A program made the translations under genes and the position numbers. Below are positions 48,944 to 56,886 of a DNA stretch of 64,000 bases, in pieces (within the stretch, counting starts at the first letter, position 1; each line of letters begins with the position of its first letter). Source of the DNA: a bacterium (lineage in GTDB: Bacteria; Bacillota; Clostridia; Lachnospirales; Lachnospiraceae); NCBI GenBank assembly GCA_030524675.1, contig JAUNGE010000007.1, positions 1 through 64,000 of the forward strand, given 5' to 3'. The notes beneath the pieces were generated by a model. The model saw nothing but the letters and a program-made list of their open reading frames with translations. It was not told the origin of the DNA and ran no database searches.

Positions 48944-50731
48944 TTACTTTTTGTAAATAGCGCCAAATCTGCACTTCTCCATACAAGCACCGCACTTGAT
49001 ACACTTCTCCTGGTCGATGATATGCGGATTCTTTACGCTGCCGATGATAGCGCCGTTCGGACAGTTGCGGGCACAGAGCGTACATCCCTTACACTTGTCT
49101 GGGTCGATGCGGTAGGACAGGAGCGCTTTACATACACCTGCAGGACAGGTTTTGTCTTTGATGTGGGCGATATACTCGTCGCGGAAATAGCGCAGGGTGG
49201 ACAGAACAGGGTTTGGAGCTGTCTGACCGAGGCCGCAGGCGGAATTTTCCTTGATATAGTAGCAGAGTTTTTCCAGTTTATCCAAATCTTCCATGGTAGC
49301 CTGACCCTTGGTAATCTTTGTGAGGATTTCCAGCATACGCTTTGTACCGATACGGCACGGAGTACACTTACCGCAGGACTCCTCTACCGTGAATTCCAGG
49401 AAGAATTTTGCGATATCTACCATACAGTTGTCTTCATCCATAACGATCATACCGCCGGAACCCATCATAGAACCGATGGAAATCAGGTTGTCATAGTCGA
49501 TTGGGATATCGAAATGGCTGGCTGGGATACATCCGCCGGAAGGACCGCCGGTCTGCGCTGCCTTGAATTTCTTTCCGTTCGGGATACCGCCGCCGATTTC
49601 CTCGATAACGGTGCGCAGAGTTGTACCCATAGGAATCTCCACAAGACCAGTGTTGTTGATCTTGCCGCCCAGAGCGAATACTTTGGTACCTTTGGACTTC
49701 TCCGTACCCATGGAAGCAAACCACTCAGCGCCGTTTAAGATAATCTGAGGAATGTTTGCGTAGGTCTCAACGTTGTTTAAGATGGTCGGTTTCTGGAACA
49801 GACCCTTCTGTGCAGGGAACGGAGGTCTTGGTCTCGGCTCGCCGCGGTTTCCTTCGATGGAAGTCATCAGTGCGGTTTCCTCACCACAGACGAATGCACC
49901 AGCACCGAGGCGCAGGTCAATGTCAAAATCAAAACCCGAACCGAAAATATCTTTTCCTAACAGTTCTGCCTCTCTCGCCTGCGCGATAGCGATTTTCAGA
50001 CGCTCTACCGCAATCGGGTACTCTGCGCGGACGTAGATATAACCCTGATTTGCGCCGATTGCATAACCGGCAATCGCCATTGCTTCCAGAACTGCGTGCG
50101 GGTCGCCCTCAAGGATGGAACGGTCCATGAATGCGCCTGGGTCGCCCTCGTCGGCATTACAGCAGACATATTTCTGGTCAGCTTCGTTCTGCTTTGCCAG
50201 TTTCCACTTCAGACCTGTTGGGAAACCGCCGCCGCCGCGGCCTCTCAAGCCGCTGTCCATAATGGTTTTGATGACGTCATCCGGTGTCATCTCGGTCAGA
50301 ACCTTTCCGAGTGCAGCGTAACCGCCGGTACCAATATATTCTTCGATCACTTCAGGGTTGATGACACCACAGTTTCTAAGAGCGATTCTGTGCTGTTTTT
50401 TGTAGAAATCCGTGTCGCTCAGAGCCTTTACACCGGAGGCGGTCACAGTCTCTTTGTAGAGCAGTCTGGTGACAACACGGCCTTTGAGCAAATGCTCAGA
50501 AACGATTTCTGGGATATCCTCCACTTTTACCATGGAGTAAAAGCTGGCATCCGGATACACAATCATAATCGGGCCCAGCGCACACAGACCATGACATCCG
50601 GTCTGTACAACAGAAACTTCATCGGTAAGGCCCACTCTCTCGAGTTCTTTCTGTAATGCTTCGATAATCTGCTGGCTTCCAGAGGAAGTACATCCGGTTC
50701 CGCCGCAGACTAATACATGTGAACGATACAT
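48944..50731 (-). CDS. hndC: Hydrogenase NADH-binding subunit HndC (NuoF-like)
   Basis: 595 residues. An N-terminal thioredoxin-like 2Fe-2S domain (about 1-95, CGGTGC and CHGLC) is followed by the NuoF domain with the FMN/NADH motifs GLRGRGGGGFPTG near 156 and NADEGDPGAF near 192, then the ESCGKCTPCR cluster motif near 452, and C-terminal 2x[4Fe-4S] (CKGCTLCARNC, CIKCGACMEKC). This is the flavin subunit that exchanges electrons with NAD(P)H. Length and domain order are as in bifurcating hydrogenases. AGGAGG precedes the start; 16 bases separate it from hndB upstream. Confidence 0.94.
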   Translation of the reverse strand: MYRSHVLVCGGTGCTSSGSQQIIEALQKELERVGLTDEVSVVQTGCHGLCALGPIMIVYPDASFYSMVKVEDIPEIVSEHLLKGRVVTRLLYKETVTASGVKALSDTDFYKKQHRIALRNCGVINPEVIEEYIGTGGYAALGKVLTEMTPDDVIKTIMDSGLRGRGGGGFPTGLKWKLAKQNEADQKYVCCNADEGDPGAFMDRSILEGDPHAVLEAMAIAGYAIGANQGYIYVRAEYPIAVERLKIAIAQAREAELLGKDIFGSGFDFDIDLRLGAGAFVCGEETALMTSIEGNRGEPRPRPPFPAQKGLFQKPTILNNVETYANIPQIILNGAEWFASMGTEKSKGTKVFALGGKINNTGLVEIPMGTTLRTVIEEIGGGIPNGKKFKAAQTGGPSGGCIPASHFDIPIDYDNLISIGSMMGSGGMIVMDEDNCMVDIAKFFLEFTVEESCGKCTPCRIGTKRMLEILTKITKGQATMEDLDKLEKLCYYIKENSACGLGQTAPNPVLSTLRYFRDEYIAHIKDKTCPAGVCKALLSYRIDPDKCKGCTLCARNCPNGAIIGSVKNPHIIDQEKCIKCGACMEKCRFGAIYKK

Positions 50732-50747
50732 CTGTTATGTCCTCCTC

Positions 50748-51128
50748 TTATTTAATATCTCCTGCTGCGCTGAGTGTGTATTCTTCCACAACCTGTCCGC
50801 GCACCAGATGCTGCTCTACAACAGTGAGAGCTTTCTCAGGATTCATCTTGATATATGTAATTTTTGGTTTTCCTGGTTCCAAAACTTCTACAATCGGCTC
50901 ATATTTGCACAGGCCGATGCATCCTGTCTGAGTCACAGATACCTTGTCGGTGAGATTTCTCTTTTGAACCTCATCTGCAAGCGTATTTAAAACAGGTCTT
51001 GCGCCGCTGGCAATTCCGCAGGTAGCCATACCGACGACAACACGAGTGTGGGTGTGGTCCTCAGCGCGCAGCCCAACCTGTCCCTGCATTTTTGCACGGA
51101 TTGCTTTTAATTCTTCGAGTGATTTCAT
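50748..51128 (-). CDS. hndB: Hydrogenase 2Fe-2S subunit HndB
   Basis: 126 residues with the start at 51128, where AGGAGG lies six bases upstream; the open frame extends further without a better signal. It is a thioredoxin-like 2Fe-2S domain protein with cysteines in MATCGIASGA and TGCIGLCKYEP. HndB is a small electron-carrying subunit of the NAD(P)-reducing hydrogenase. It lies between the HATPase gene and hndC, in the usual order. Confidence 0.9.
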   Translation of the reverse strand: MKSLEELKAIRAKMQGQVGLRAEDHTHTRVVVGMATCGIASGARPVLNTLADEVQKRNLTDKVSVTQTGCIGLCKYEPIVEVLEPGKPKITYIKMNPEKALTVVEQHLVRGQVVEEYTLSAAGDIK

Positions 51129-51214
51129 GTATAACCTCCTATCTGTACCGGCGGGTAGGAAAAACAGTACAATGTCAAAAGCAGAGGGAATCTGTCTTTG
51201 GTACCGTGACATTG

Positions 51215-51772
51215 TTATATGGGAACACCGCCGTCCACTTCTGTCTTGTTTTCTTCCAGATATTCCCTGATATACTGGGAAATCTCAGGAACATCAAACG
51301 GTACGCCTCCCAGGATTTCGCGAAACTCGCGTGTGTCCAAGCTGAAGGAATTTCCGTCATGCTGATATGTATATAGAAAATCTGTATCAGGGTGATACAC
51401 AATAAGGGAATGAATCGTGGATGTCATGTCGCCTAAGGGCATGCGGTCGATGCTGGAGAGAACGAATACTGCTGTCACTGTGGTCCCCACTCCCACGGTG
51501 GACGTGATGGAAAAGCTCCCGCCCGTAATCTCTGCCGCATACTTAAAAAATGGAACTCCCAGACCAACTTTGCGGGTTTTTCTTGTGGTGAAAAATGGGT
51601 CCGTCACATGAGCAATCTGTTCTTCAGTCATACCACATCCGTCGTCTAAAATCTGAATCGTCAGGGTATCTTTCGCAGAATCTGCCAGAACACGGATTTC
51701 CACAAGAGAAGCGCCAGCTCGCGTGGAGTTCTCTGCAACATCCAGAACATTCAATGAAATTTCAGGCATCAT
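51215..51772 (-). CDS. HATPase (histidine-kinase-like ATP-binding) protein of the hnd operon
   Basis: About 185 residues; the ATG at 51772 sits four bases after the hndA stop, so it is translationally coupled. It opens ISLNVLDVAENSTRAGAS (N-box), then DDGCGM (G1) and GLGVPFFKYAAEITGG (G2): an ATP-binding domain of the GHKL class with no dimerisation or His phospho-acceptor domain. The C-terminal 70 residues are not recognised. Such a gene is a regular member of clostridial hyd/hnd operons, presumably regulatory; its partner is unknown. Confidence 0.85.
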   Translation of the reverse strand: MMPEISLNVLDVAENSTRAGASLVEIRVLADSAKDTLTIQILDDGCGMTEEQIAHVTDPFFTTRKTRKVGLGVPFFKYAAEITGGSFSITSTVGVGTTVTAVFVLSSIDRMPLGDMTSTIHSLIVYHPDTDFLYTYQHDGNSFSLDTREFREILGGVPFDVPEISQYIREYLEENKTEVDGGVPI

Positions 51773-51776
51773 AGGC

Positions 51777-52271
51777 TTAGTTGTATTTTGCCAGGATACC
51801 AGGGATATCGTCTGGAACCAGGCGGCCGTAAACCTCATCGTTAATCATCATAACCGGAGCAAGTCCGCATGCGCCGACACAGCGGCAGGAATCCAGAGAA
51901 AATTTTCCGTCCGGAGTACATTCTCCATTTGTGATACCGAGGATTTCCTCAAGTTTTTTGAAAATTTCACCAGAACCTTTTACATAACAGGCAGTACCAA
52001 GACAGACAGAAATCTGATAACGTCCTTTTGGCTGCAGTGCGAACTGAGAGTAAAATGTAGTAACACCATAAATTTTCTCCAACGGAATACCAGTCAAATC
52101 TGAAATCATCGTCTGGACTTCAATCGGAAGATAACCATAAATTTCCTGAGCTTTCTGAAGAATCGGCATCAGGCAGCCCTTGCTGTCCTTCAGCTCGGCG
52201 ATACACTGACGCAGGGCTGCTTCCTGCTCACTTGTTCCATGAAAAGGAACTCCTTGTTTCTTAGACGCCAT
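51777..52271 (-). CDS. hndA: Hydrogenase NuoE-like subunit HndA
   Basis: 164 residues. An N-terminal helical bundle (about 20-80) and a C-terminal thioredoxin-like 2Fe-2S domain with the four cysteines in CLGTAC and SCRCVGAC near 90-135. It passes electrons between the NuoF-like subunit and the others in the NAD(P)-linked hydrogenase complex. AAGGAGG precedes the start. It is the first gene of the operon; the promoter lies near 52396-52423. Confidence 0.94.
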   Translation of the reverse strand: MASKKQGVPFHGTSEQEAALRQCIAELKDSKGCLMPILQKAQEIYGYLPIEVQTMISDLTGIPLEKIYGVTTFYSQFALQPKGRYQISVCLGTACYVKGSGEIFKKLEEILGITNGECTPDGKFSLDSCRCVGACGLAPVMMINDEVYGRLVPDDIPGILAKYN

Positions 52272-52395
52272 GAACTAAAACCTCCTTGTATCTGATATAA
52301 AAAGTGTGTAATTCAGAATTGTATAGCAGCTGCCATCCGGCTGCCTAGACAATGTATACAATATGATAACATGAAATGATAAAAAAATCCATAAT

Positions 52396-52423
52396 ATTAT
52401 ATCAAGTTTTTTTAAAAATGCAA
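52396..52423 (-). promoter_or_regulatory. Promoter of the hnd operon
   Basis: Minus-strand TTGCAT (52418-52423) and TATAAT (52396-52401) are 16 bases apart. The leader to hndA is about 120 bases. The region to the right holds a REP-like hairpin and the start of the divergent DRTGG operon. Confidence 0.65.
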
Positions 52424-52462
52424 GCTGATATTGTTGATTATTAACAGTTGAAATGATAGACT

Positions 52463-52497
52463 GATAGTAAACGGATATGCCTGCTGGAGCAGGCGCC
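52463..52497 (-). repeat. REP-like hairpin, copy 5 (inverted)
   Basis: On the minus strand GGCGCCTGC - TCCA - GCAGGCATATCCGTTTA, nearly identical in core to copy 2. It lies between the divergent hnd and DRTGG operons. Confidence 0.65.
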
Positions 52498-52524
52498 ACT
52501 ATGCATGAACAAGGAGGATCTTTT

Positions 52525-52872
52525 ATGACAGTGAGAGATGCACGCGATATTTTAGGGGCAAGGGTGCTCGTGGGAGAGGAGTATCTGGACCAGGAGGTGA
52601 GAAGTGCCTGCGGTTCGGACATGATGAGTGATGTTCTGGCATTTTCCAAAGACCATTCGATTTTGCTGACTGGACTCTGCAATCCGCAGGTAATCCGTAC
52701 AGCAGAAATGCTGGATATTGTCTGCATTATTTTTGTGAGAGGCAAGAAGCCGGACGCGACGATTTTAGAGATGGCGAAAGCGCGCGATCTGGTCGTGCTC
52801 GAGACGGGGCACAGAATGTTCTCTGCCTGCGGCATGCTCTATAAGGCGGGGTTAAATGGAGGTGCGATTTAA
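52525..52872 (+). CDS. DRTGG-domain protein (first copy)
   Basis: 115 residues. The ATG at 52525 is used because AAGGAGG is nine bases upstream; the frame opens earlier inside the hairpin repeat. It is a single DRTGG-type alpha/beta domain (MTVRDARDILGARVLVG at the start, MMSDVLAFSKDHSILLTG near 35), a fold found beside CBS and phosphotransacetylase domains and thought to bind ligands. Its stop overlaps the next start (TAATG). It opens an operon conserved with [FeFe]-hydrogenases in clostridia; the ligand is unknown. Confidence 0.85.
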   Translation: MTVRDARDILGARVLVGEEYLDQEVRSACGSDMMSDVLAFSKDHSILLTGLCNPQVIRTAEMLDIVCIIFVRGKKPDATILEMAKARDLVVLETGHRMFSACGMLYKAGLNGGAI

Positions 52873-53294
52873 TGGATGAAGTGATGGTGCTGACCTATGA
52901 CGTTCCGCCGGATGATTTTACCAGAGCAGGCGAGGCGAGCAGCGATGTGAAGTCAAAACTTAAGATGTTAGGCGCGAGTCCGGCAGCTGTGAGAAAAGTG
53001 GCGATTGCCATGTACGAGGGAGAAATCAATATGGTAATCCATGCTCACGGTGGAAAAATTACTGTGGAGATTTCACCGCAGAGCATCAAGATGGTGCTCG
53101 CCGATGTCGGGCCAGGCATTCCGGATATTGACCTGGCGATGAAGGCAGGATATTCCACTGCGCCGGACGAGGTGCGCTCTCTGGGGTTTGGCGCAGGTAT
53201 GGGACTTCCAAATATGAAGAAATATTCGGACGAGATGAAAATAGAGACGGAGATTGGCGTCGGTACGACGATTACGATGCTGGTGAATATGTGA
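52872..53294 (+). CDS. Anti-sigma-factor-type ATP-binding protein
   Basis: 140 residues of the HATPase_c_2 (RsbW/SpoIIAB-like) family. Motifs: AIAMYEGEINMVIHAHGG (N-box), LADVGPGIPD (G1) and SLGFGAGMGLPNMKKY (G2). It may act as a serine kinase or switch with a partner; in this window a PP2C phosphatase is encoded at 26995, so a phosphorylation cycle is possible. It is tightly coupled to the DRTGG gene before it and 27 bases ahead of the Fe-S protein. Confidence 0.87.
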   Translation: MDEVMVLTYDVPPDDFTRAGEASSDVKSKLKMLGASPAAVRKVAIAMYEGEINMVIHAHGGKITVEISPQSIKMVLADVGPGIPDIDLAMKAGYSTAPDEVRSLGFGAGMGLPNMKKYSDEMKIETEIGVGTTITMLVNM

Positions 53295-53321
53295 GTGTGA
53301 ATGTGTGATTGGAGTGATGAA

Positions 53322-54629
53322 ATGGATAAGTTTTATCATTCTGTGCGGCTGGATGAGAGTTTGTGCAAGGGGTGCATCAACTGCATCAAGCGATGTCCCA
53401 CGGGGGCGATTCGTGTCAGGGACAAAAAAGCGCAGATTAATAAAAAGTTTTGTATTGACTGTGGGGAATGTATCCGCATCTGCCCACACCATGCAAAGCT
53501 GGCAACTTATGACAAAATGGACGTGCTAAAAGAATTTTCTTATACAGTGGCATTGCCCGCGCCGGCACTGTACAGTCAGTTCAACAACCTGGAAGATGTC
53601 AATATTGTGCTGGCGGCGCTTTTGAAGATGGGATTTGATGATGTGTATGAGGTCAGTGCAGCAGCGGAGCTGGTGAGCGATGCGACGAGAATCTACATTG
53701 AGCAGCACAGGAATGACCTGCCTCTCATCAGTACTGCCTGTCCATCGGTGGTCCGTCTGATTCGCGTGCGTTTCCCGAATCTGATTGACCACCTGCTTCC
53801 ACTGCGGCCGCCGATCGAGGTGGCCGCGAGCATTGCAGCACAGCGGGCCATGAAAAAGACGGGGCTTTCGCGGGATAAAATCGGCATTATCTTTATTTCC
53901 CCGTGCCCGTCGAAAGTCAGCTATGTAAAAAACCCGCTCTGTGTGGAGAAGAGCGAGGTGGACCGTGTGCTGGCAATCAAGGATGTGTATCCGAAATTGT
54001 TGTCCCACATGAAAGAAGTGGGGAATGATGCGCCGGAGCTGGCCCTTTCTGGAAAAATCGGTATCAGCTGGGGGCGAAGCGGCGGAGAGGCGAGCGGTCT
54101 TCTGACGGACAGCTATCTGGCTGCGGACGGAATTGAGAATGTGATTCGGGTTCTGGAGGACCTGGAGGACCAAAAGATTGACAACCTGGAATTTATTGAG
54201 CTGAATGCGTGCAGCGGCGGGTGCGTCGGCGGTGTTTTGACCGTGGAAAATCCGTATGTGGCGGAAGTGAAACTGAAACGCCTGCGCAAATATATGCCGG
54301 TCGCAAAGAGTCATATCGGTGACAGTATGGACCAGGAGACAAAGAGACAGCTTTCCTGGACGAGAGAGCTGGAGTACGAACCAGTGTTCAATCTGGGAGA
54401 GACGATGATGGAGAGTTTTTCGCGCCTCAATCAGGTGGAACGGCTCACAAAGCGACTGCCTGGGTTAGATTGCGGTTCCTGCGGGGCGCCGACTTGTCGG
54501 GCACTGGCGGAGGACATCGTGCGGGGCGAGGCGTCAGAAAAAGACTGTATTTACCGCATTAAGGACGATTTGCAGAGATTATTGGAAGAAATGGGGCAGA
54601 AGAGGGATGACAGTTCAGGAGTTGATTGA
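53322..54629 (+). CDS. H-cluster-domain [Fe-S] protein, regulatory type
   Basis: 435 residues; the ATG at 53322 has GGAGTGA seven bases upstream, while the frame also opens at a GTG 21 bases earlier. Two [4Fe-4S] motifs (CKGCINCIKRC near 15-25, CIDCGECIRIC near 44-54), then a [Fe] hydrogenase C-terminal-type domain: L1 STACPSV (first Cys of the usual pair is Ala), L2 SPCPSK, L3 NACSGGCVGG. A CGSCGAPTC Fe-S domain follows near 384. No PAS domain. The cluster ligands remain but the proton-relay Cys is lost, so it is probably a sensor or non-catalytic protein. Its neighbours (DRTGG, HATPase, PHP) are the usual set for this group. Confidence 0.87.
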   Translation: MDKFYHSVRLDESLCKGCINCIKRCPTGAIRVRDKKAQINKKFCIDCGECIRICPHHAKLATYDKMDVLKEFSYTVALPAPALYSQFNNLEDVNIVLAALLKMGFDDVYEVSAAAELVSDATRIYIEQHRNDLPLISTACPSVVRLIRVRFPNLIDHLLPLRPPIEVAASIAAQRAMKKTGLSRDKIGIIFISPCPSKVSYVKNPLCVEKSEVDRVLAIKDVYPKLLSHMKEVGNDAPELALSGKIGISWGRSGGEASGLLTDSYLAADGIENVIRVLEDLEDQKIDNLEFIELNACSGGCVGGVLTVENPYVAEVKLKRLRKYMPVAKSHIGDSMDQETKRQLSWTRELEYEPVFNLGETMMESFSRLNQVERLTKRLPGLDCGSCGAPTCRALAEDIVRGEASEKDCIYRIKDDLQRLLEEMGQKRDDSSGVD

Positions 54630-54957
54630 CAGCGGAATGTTCGCTGTGGAGAATGTAGGAGAAGGGACGGACAGAGAAATCACACAGCCGTTTTGCTGCG
54701 ATTTGCTGAGTGTTGCCATGGGACGTGCGCCAGAGCGCGGCGCCTGGGTGACGGTGATGGGCAATATGAATACGCTCGCTGTGGCGTCATTGACAGAGAC
54801 AGCCTGTATCATTCTGGCAGAGGGTGCTGTGCTCGACGAGGTGGCGAAGAAAAAGGCAAAAGAGCAGGAAATCACGGTTTTGTCCACAGACGAGCCGATT
54901 TTTGAGGCGGCTCTGCGGATTTGGCAGAAACAGAAAGAGATGCAGGGAAATGCCTGA
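54607..54957 (+). CDS. DRTGG-domain protein (second copy)
   Basis: 116 residues, a single DRTGG-type domain starting MTVQELIDSGMFAVEN, with CCDLLSVAMGRAPERGAWVT near 30 and a ligand-site-like STDEPIFEAAL near the end. It overlaps the preceding Fe-S gene by 23 bases. It is related to but distinct from the copy at 52525, so the two could form a heteromer around the Fe-S protein. Function unknown. Confidence 0.85.
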   Translation: MTVQELIDSGMFAVENVGEGTDREITQPFCCDLLSVAMGRAPERGAWVTVMGNMNTLAVASLTETACIILAEGAVLDEVAKKKAKEQEITVLSTDEPIFEAALRIWQKQKEMQGNA

Positions 54958-55004
54958 AATAGAGAAATACCTGAAGACAGAGAAAAAGAATCGAGGGGAA
55001 GACC

Positions 55005-55733
55005 ATGGTAAATCTGACCTATGATTTACATATTCACTCCTGCCTGTCGCCATGTGGGGATGACGATATGACGCCGGCAAATATTGCGGGGATGGCTGCC
55101 GTGAAGGGGCTGGATGTGATTGCTCTGACAGACCACAATTCTTGCCGAAACTGTCCTGCTCTCTTGAAAATGGCGGAAGAGTATGGTGTGCTGGCAATTC
55201 CAGGAATCGAGGTGACTACGATGGAAGAAATCCATGCAGTCTGTCTCTTTGCCGAACTGAAAGCGGCGCTGGAGTTTGACGCCTACGTGTACAGCCGTCT
55301 GATGCCGTTTCCGAACAATGAGAAAATATTCGGGAAGCAGCAGATTTACAATGAATTTGATGAAGTGACAGGGACAATTCCGAATCTTTTGATAAACAGC
55401 ACGGAAATAACGATTGACGAATTGTGGGATTTGGCGGCAGGATATGGCGGAGTGATGTTTCCAGCGCATGTCGATAAGAGCGCGAACAGCCTGATTGCAA
55501 ACCTGGGCATGATACCGCCGGACAGCAAGTTTAAGACAGCAGAGGTGAAGGATTTAAAGAAGCTGCATGGGCTGAAAAGAGAACATCCCTATCTGGAAAA
55601 CTGCCGGATTATCAGCAATTCCGACGCACATTATCTGGAACAGATTCATGAGCCAGAGCTGGTGATTTCCGTGGAGGAGAAGAGCGCGGCGGCTGTGCTG
55701 GCGGCAATCCGCGAGGGAATGGGAGAGCTGTAA
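55005..55733 (+). CDS. PHP-domain phosphoesterase
   Basis: 242 residues. PHP metal-binding motifs are visible: DLHIHSCLSPCG at 7-18, ALTDHNS near 40, IPGIEVTTMEE near 65, FPAHVD near 150 and SNSDAHYLEQ near 204. Such enzymes hydrolyse phosphate esters, possibly nucleotides. It is the last gene of the DRTGG operon, 47 bases downstream, and is followed by a terminator. A role in processing a nucleotide signal for this regulatory set is a guess. Confidence 0.87.
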   Translation: MVNLTYDLHIHSCLSPCGDDDMTPANIAGMAAVKGLDVIALTDHNSCRNCPALLKMAEEYGVLAIPGIEVTTMEEIHAVCLFAELKAALEFDAYVYSRLMPFPNNEKIFGKQQIYNEFDEVTGTIPNLLINSTEITIDELWDLAAGYGGVMFPAHVDKSANSLIANLGMIPPDSKFKTAEVKDLKKLHGLKREHPYLENCRIISNSDAHYLEQIHEPELVISVEEKSAAAVLAAIREGMGEL

Positions 55734-55768
55734 ACGGATATGCAGCAGAGATATAGATGATGATACAG

Positions 55769-55817
55769 AGGTATATGCTTTGCAGATAAGAAAGGGATGC
55801 AGGGCATATACCTTTTT
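55769..55817 (+). terminator. Terminator of the DRTGG-PHP operon
   Basis: AGGTATATGC..TGCA pairs with TGCA.GGCATATACCT and is followed by five T. Confidence 0.75.
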
Positions 55818-55826
55818 GACGCAAAA

Positions 55827-55855
55827 TTGATAAATATCTGCTGTTGTGGTATGAT
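55827..55855 (+). promoter_or_regulatory. Promoter of the Nudix gene
   Basis: TTGATA (55827-55832) and TATGAT (55850-55855) are 17 bases apart, 34 bases ahead of the start codon. Confidence 0.6.
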
Positions 55856-55888
55856 AGGGGGAAATACAGCAAAGGAGATAGAAAAAAG

Positions 55889-56755
55889 ATGTTTCAGGAT
55901 ATTGCACCACATTGTTATCACAATGAGTATGTTCCGGCTCCGCCGGATGAAGACAGTGTTTTGCTGCTGTATCAAGGCAGGGAAATCTGGATGAAAGAAC
56001 AGGAAAATGGAGAGATTGTATTTCCTCTGTGGGGGGAGATAAAAGAAGTTTGTGAAAATGTAGGAAATTCTGCGGCGGATACAGAAATATTTCCTTATAC
56101 ATATGCATTTACTATCGACGCGACAAAGTTTTTTCTGGTACATGCAGAACATGTGAAGAAGATACCAGATGCCTTCCAGCCGGTGCCGATTCGTGCGCTG
56201 AGAAGGAGAAAGCCGCAGCATTTGGCGTTTGCTGCGGTCACAGGCTGTCAGCTGTTTAACTGGTATCAGAGCCATCATTTCTGCGGAAGATGCGGCGGTC
56301 ACATGAGACACGATACAAAGGAGAGAATGTTGTACTGTGAGACATGCCATTCGATGGAGTATCCGAAGATTTCTCCGGCTGTGATTGTGGGGGTGACAAA
56401 GAAAAATCAGATTCTTCTCACAAAATATGCAGGGAGAGAGTACACAAACTATGCGCTGGTTGCCGGATTTGCGGAAATTGGGGAGACCATTGAGGAAACT
56501 GTGCGCCGCGAGGTGATGGAGGAAGTGGGGCTGAAGGTACATCATCTGAAATATTACAAGAGCCAGCCGTGGTCTTTCTCGGACACGCTGCTGTTTGGAT
56601 TTTACTGTGAGGCGGAGGAGGCCCCAATTCATCTTCAGGAGGACGAACTGTCTCTGGCTGAGTGGGTGGACAGGGAAAATGTGCCTGCAGACGGAACGGA
56701 TATCAGTCTGACACATGAGATGATGTGGATGTTTAAGCAGGGAAAAAATCCGTAA
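55889..56755 (+). CDS. nudC: NADH pyrophosphatase-type Nudix hydrolase
   Basis: 288 residues; the start at 55889 has AAAGGAG ten bases upstream. The zinc ribbon (CGRCGG near 131, CETC near 149) and the Nudix box (GFAEIGETIEETVRREVMEE near 190) match NudC. NudC splits NAD(H) into NMN and AMP and can remove NAD caps from RNA. The N-terminal 125 residues are the usual divergent domain. It has its own promoter and is not clearly linked in function to the neighbours. Confidence 0.9.
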   Translation: MFQDIAPHCYHNEYVPAPPDEDSVLLLYQGREIWMKEQENGEIVFPLWGEIKEVCENVGNSAADTEIFPYTYAFTIDATKFFLVHAEHVKKIPDAFQPVPIRALRRRKPQHLAFAAVTGCQLFNWYQSHHFCGRCGGHMRHDTKERMLYCETCHSMEYPKISPAVIVGVTKKNQILLTKYAGREYTNYALVAGFAEIGETIEETVRREVMEEVGLKVHHLKYYKSQPWSFSDTLLFGFYCEAEEAPIHLQEDELSLAEWVDRENVPADGTDISLTHEMMWMFKQGKNP

Positions 56756-56762
56756 AAATTGC

Positions 56763-56791
56763 TTGCAATTCCTTTTGTGCTGTGCTACAAT
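56763..56791 (+). promoter_or_regulatory. Promoter of the BCCT transporter gene
   Basis: TTGCAA (56763-56768) and TACAAT (56786-56791) are 17 bases apart. A 90-base A-rich leader follows. Confidence 0.65.
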
Positions 56792-56886
56792 GTTCAAAAA
56801 TAAAATAAATTAAATAAAAATGAACAAAATGAACAGAGCAGATAAAACAAACAAAAAGTAAAAAACACAGCATAGGAGGTAGCTGC

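Noticed and set aside
55646-56797. 383-codon minus-strand ORF
   Set aside because: Shadow of the PHP and Nudix genes; composition atypical and no start signal.
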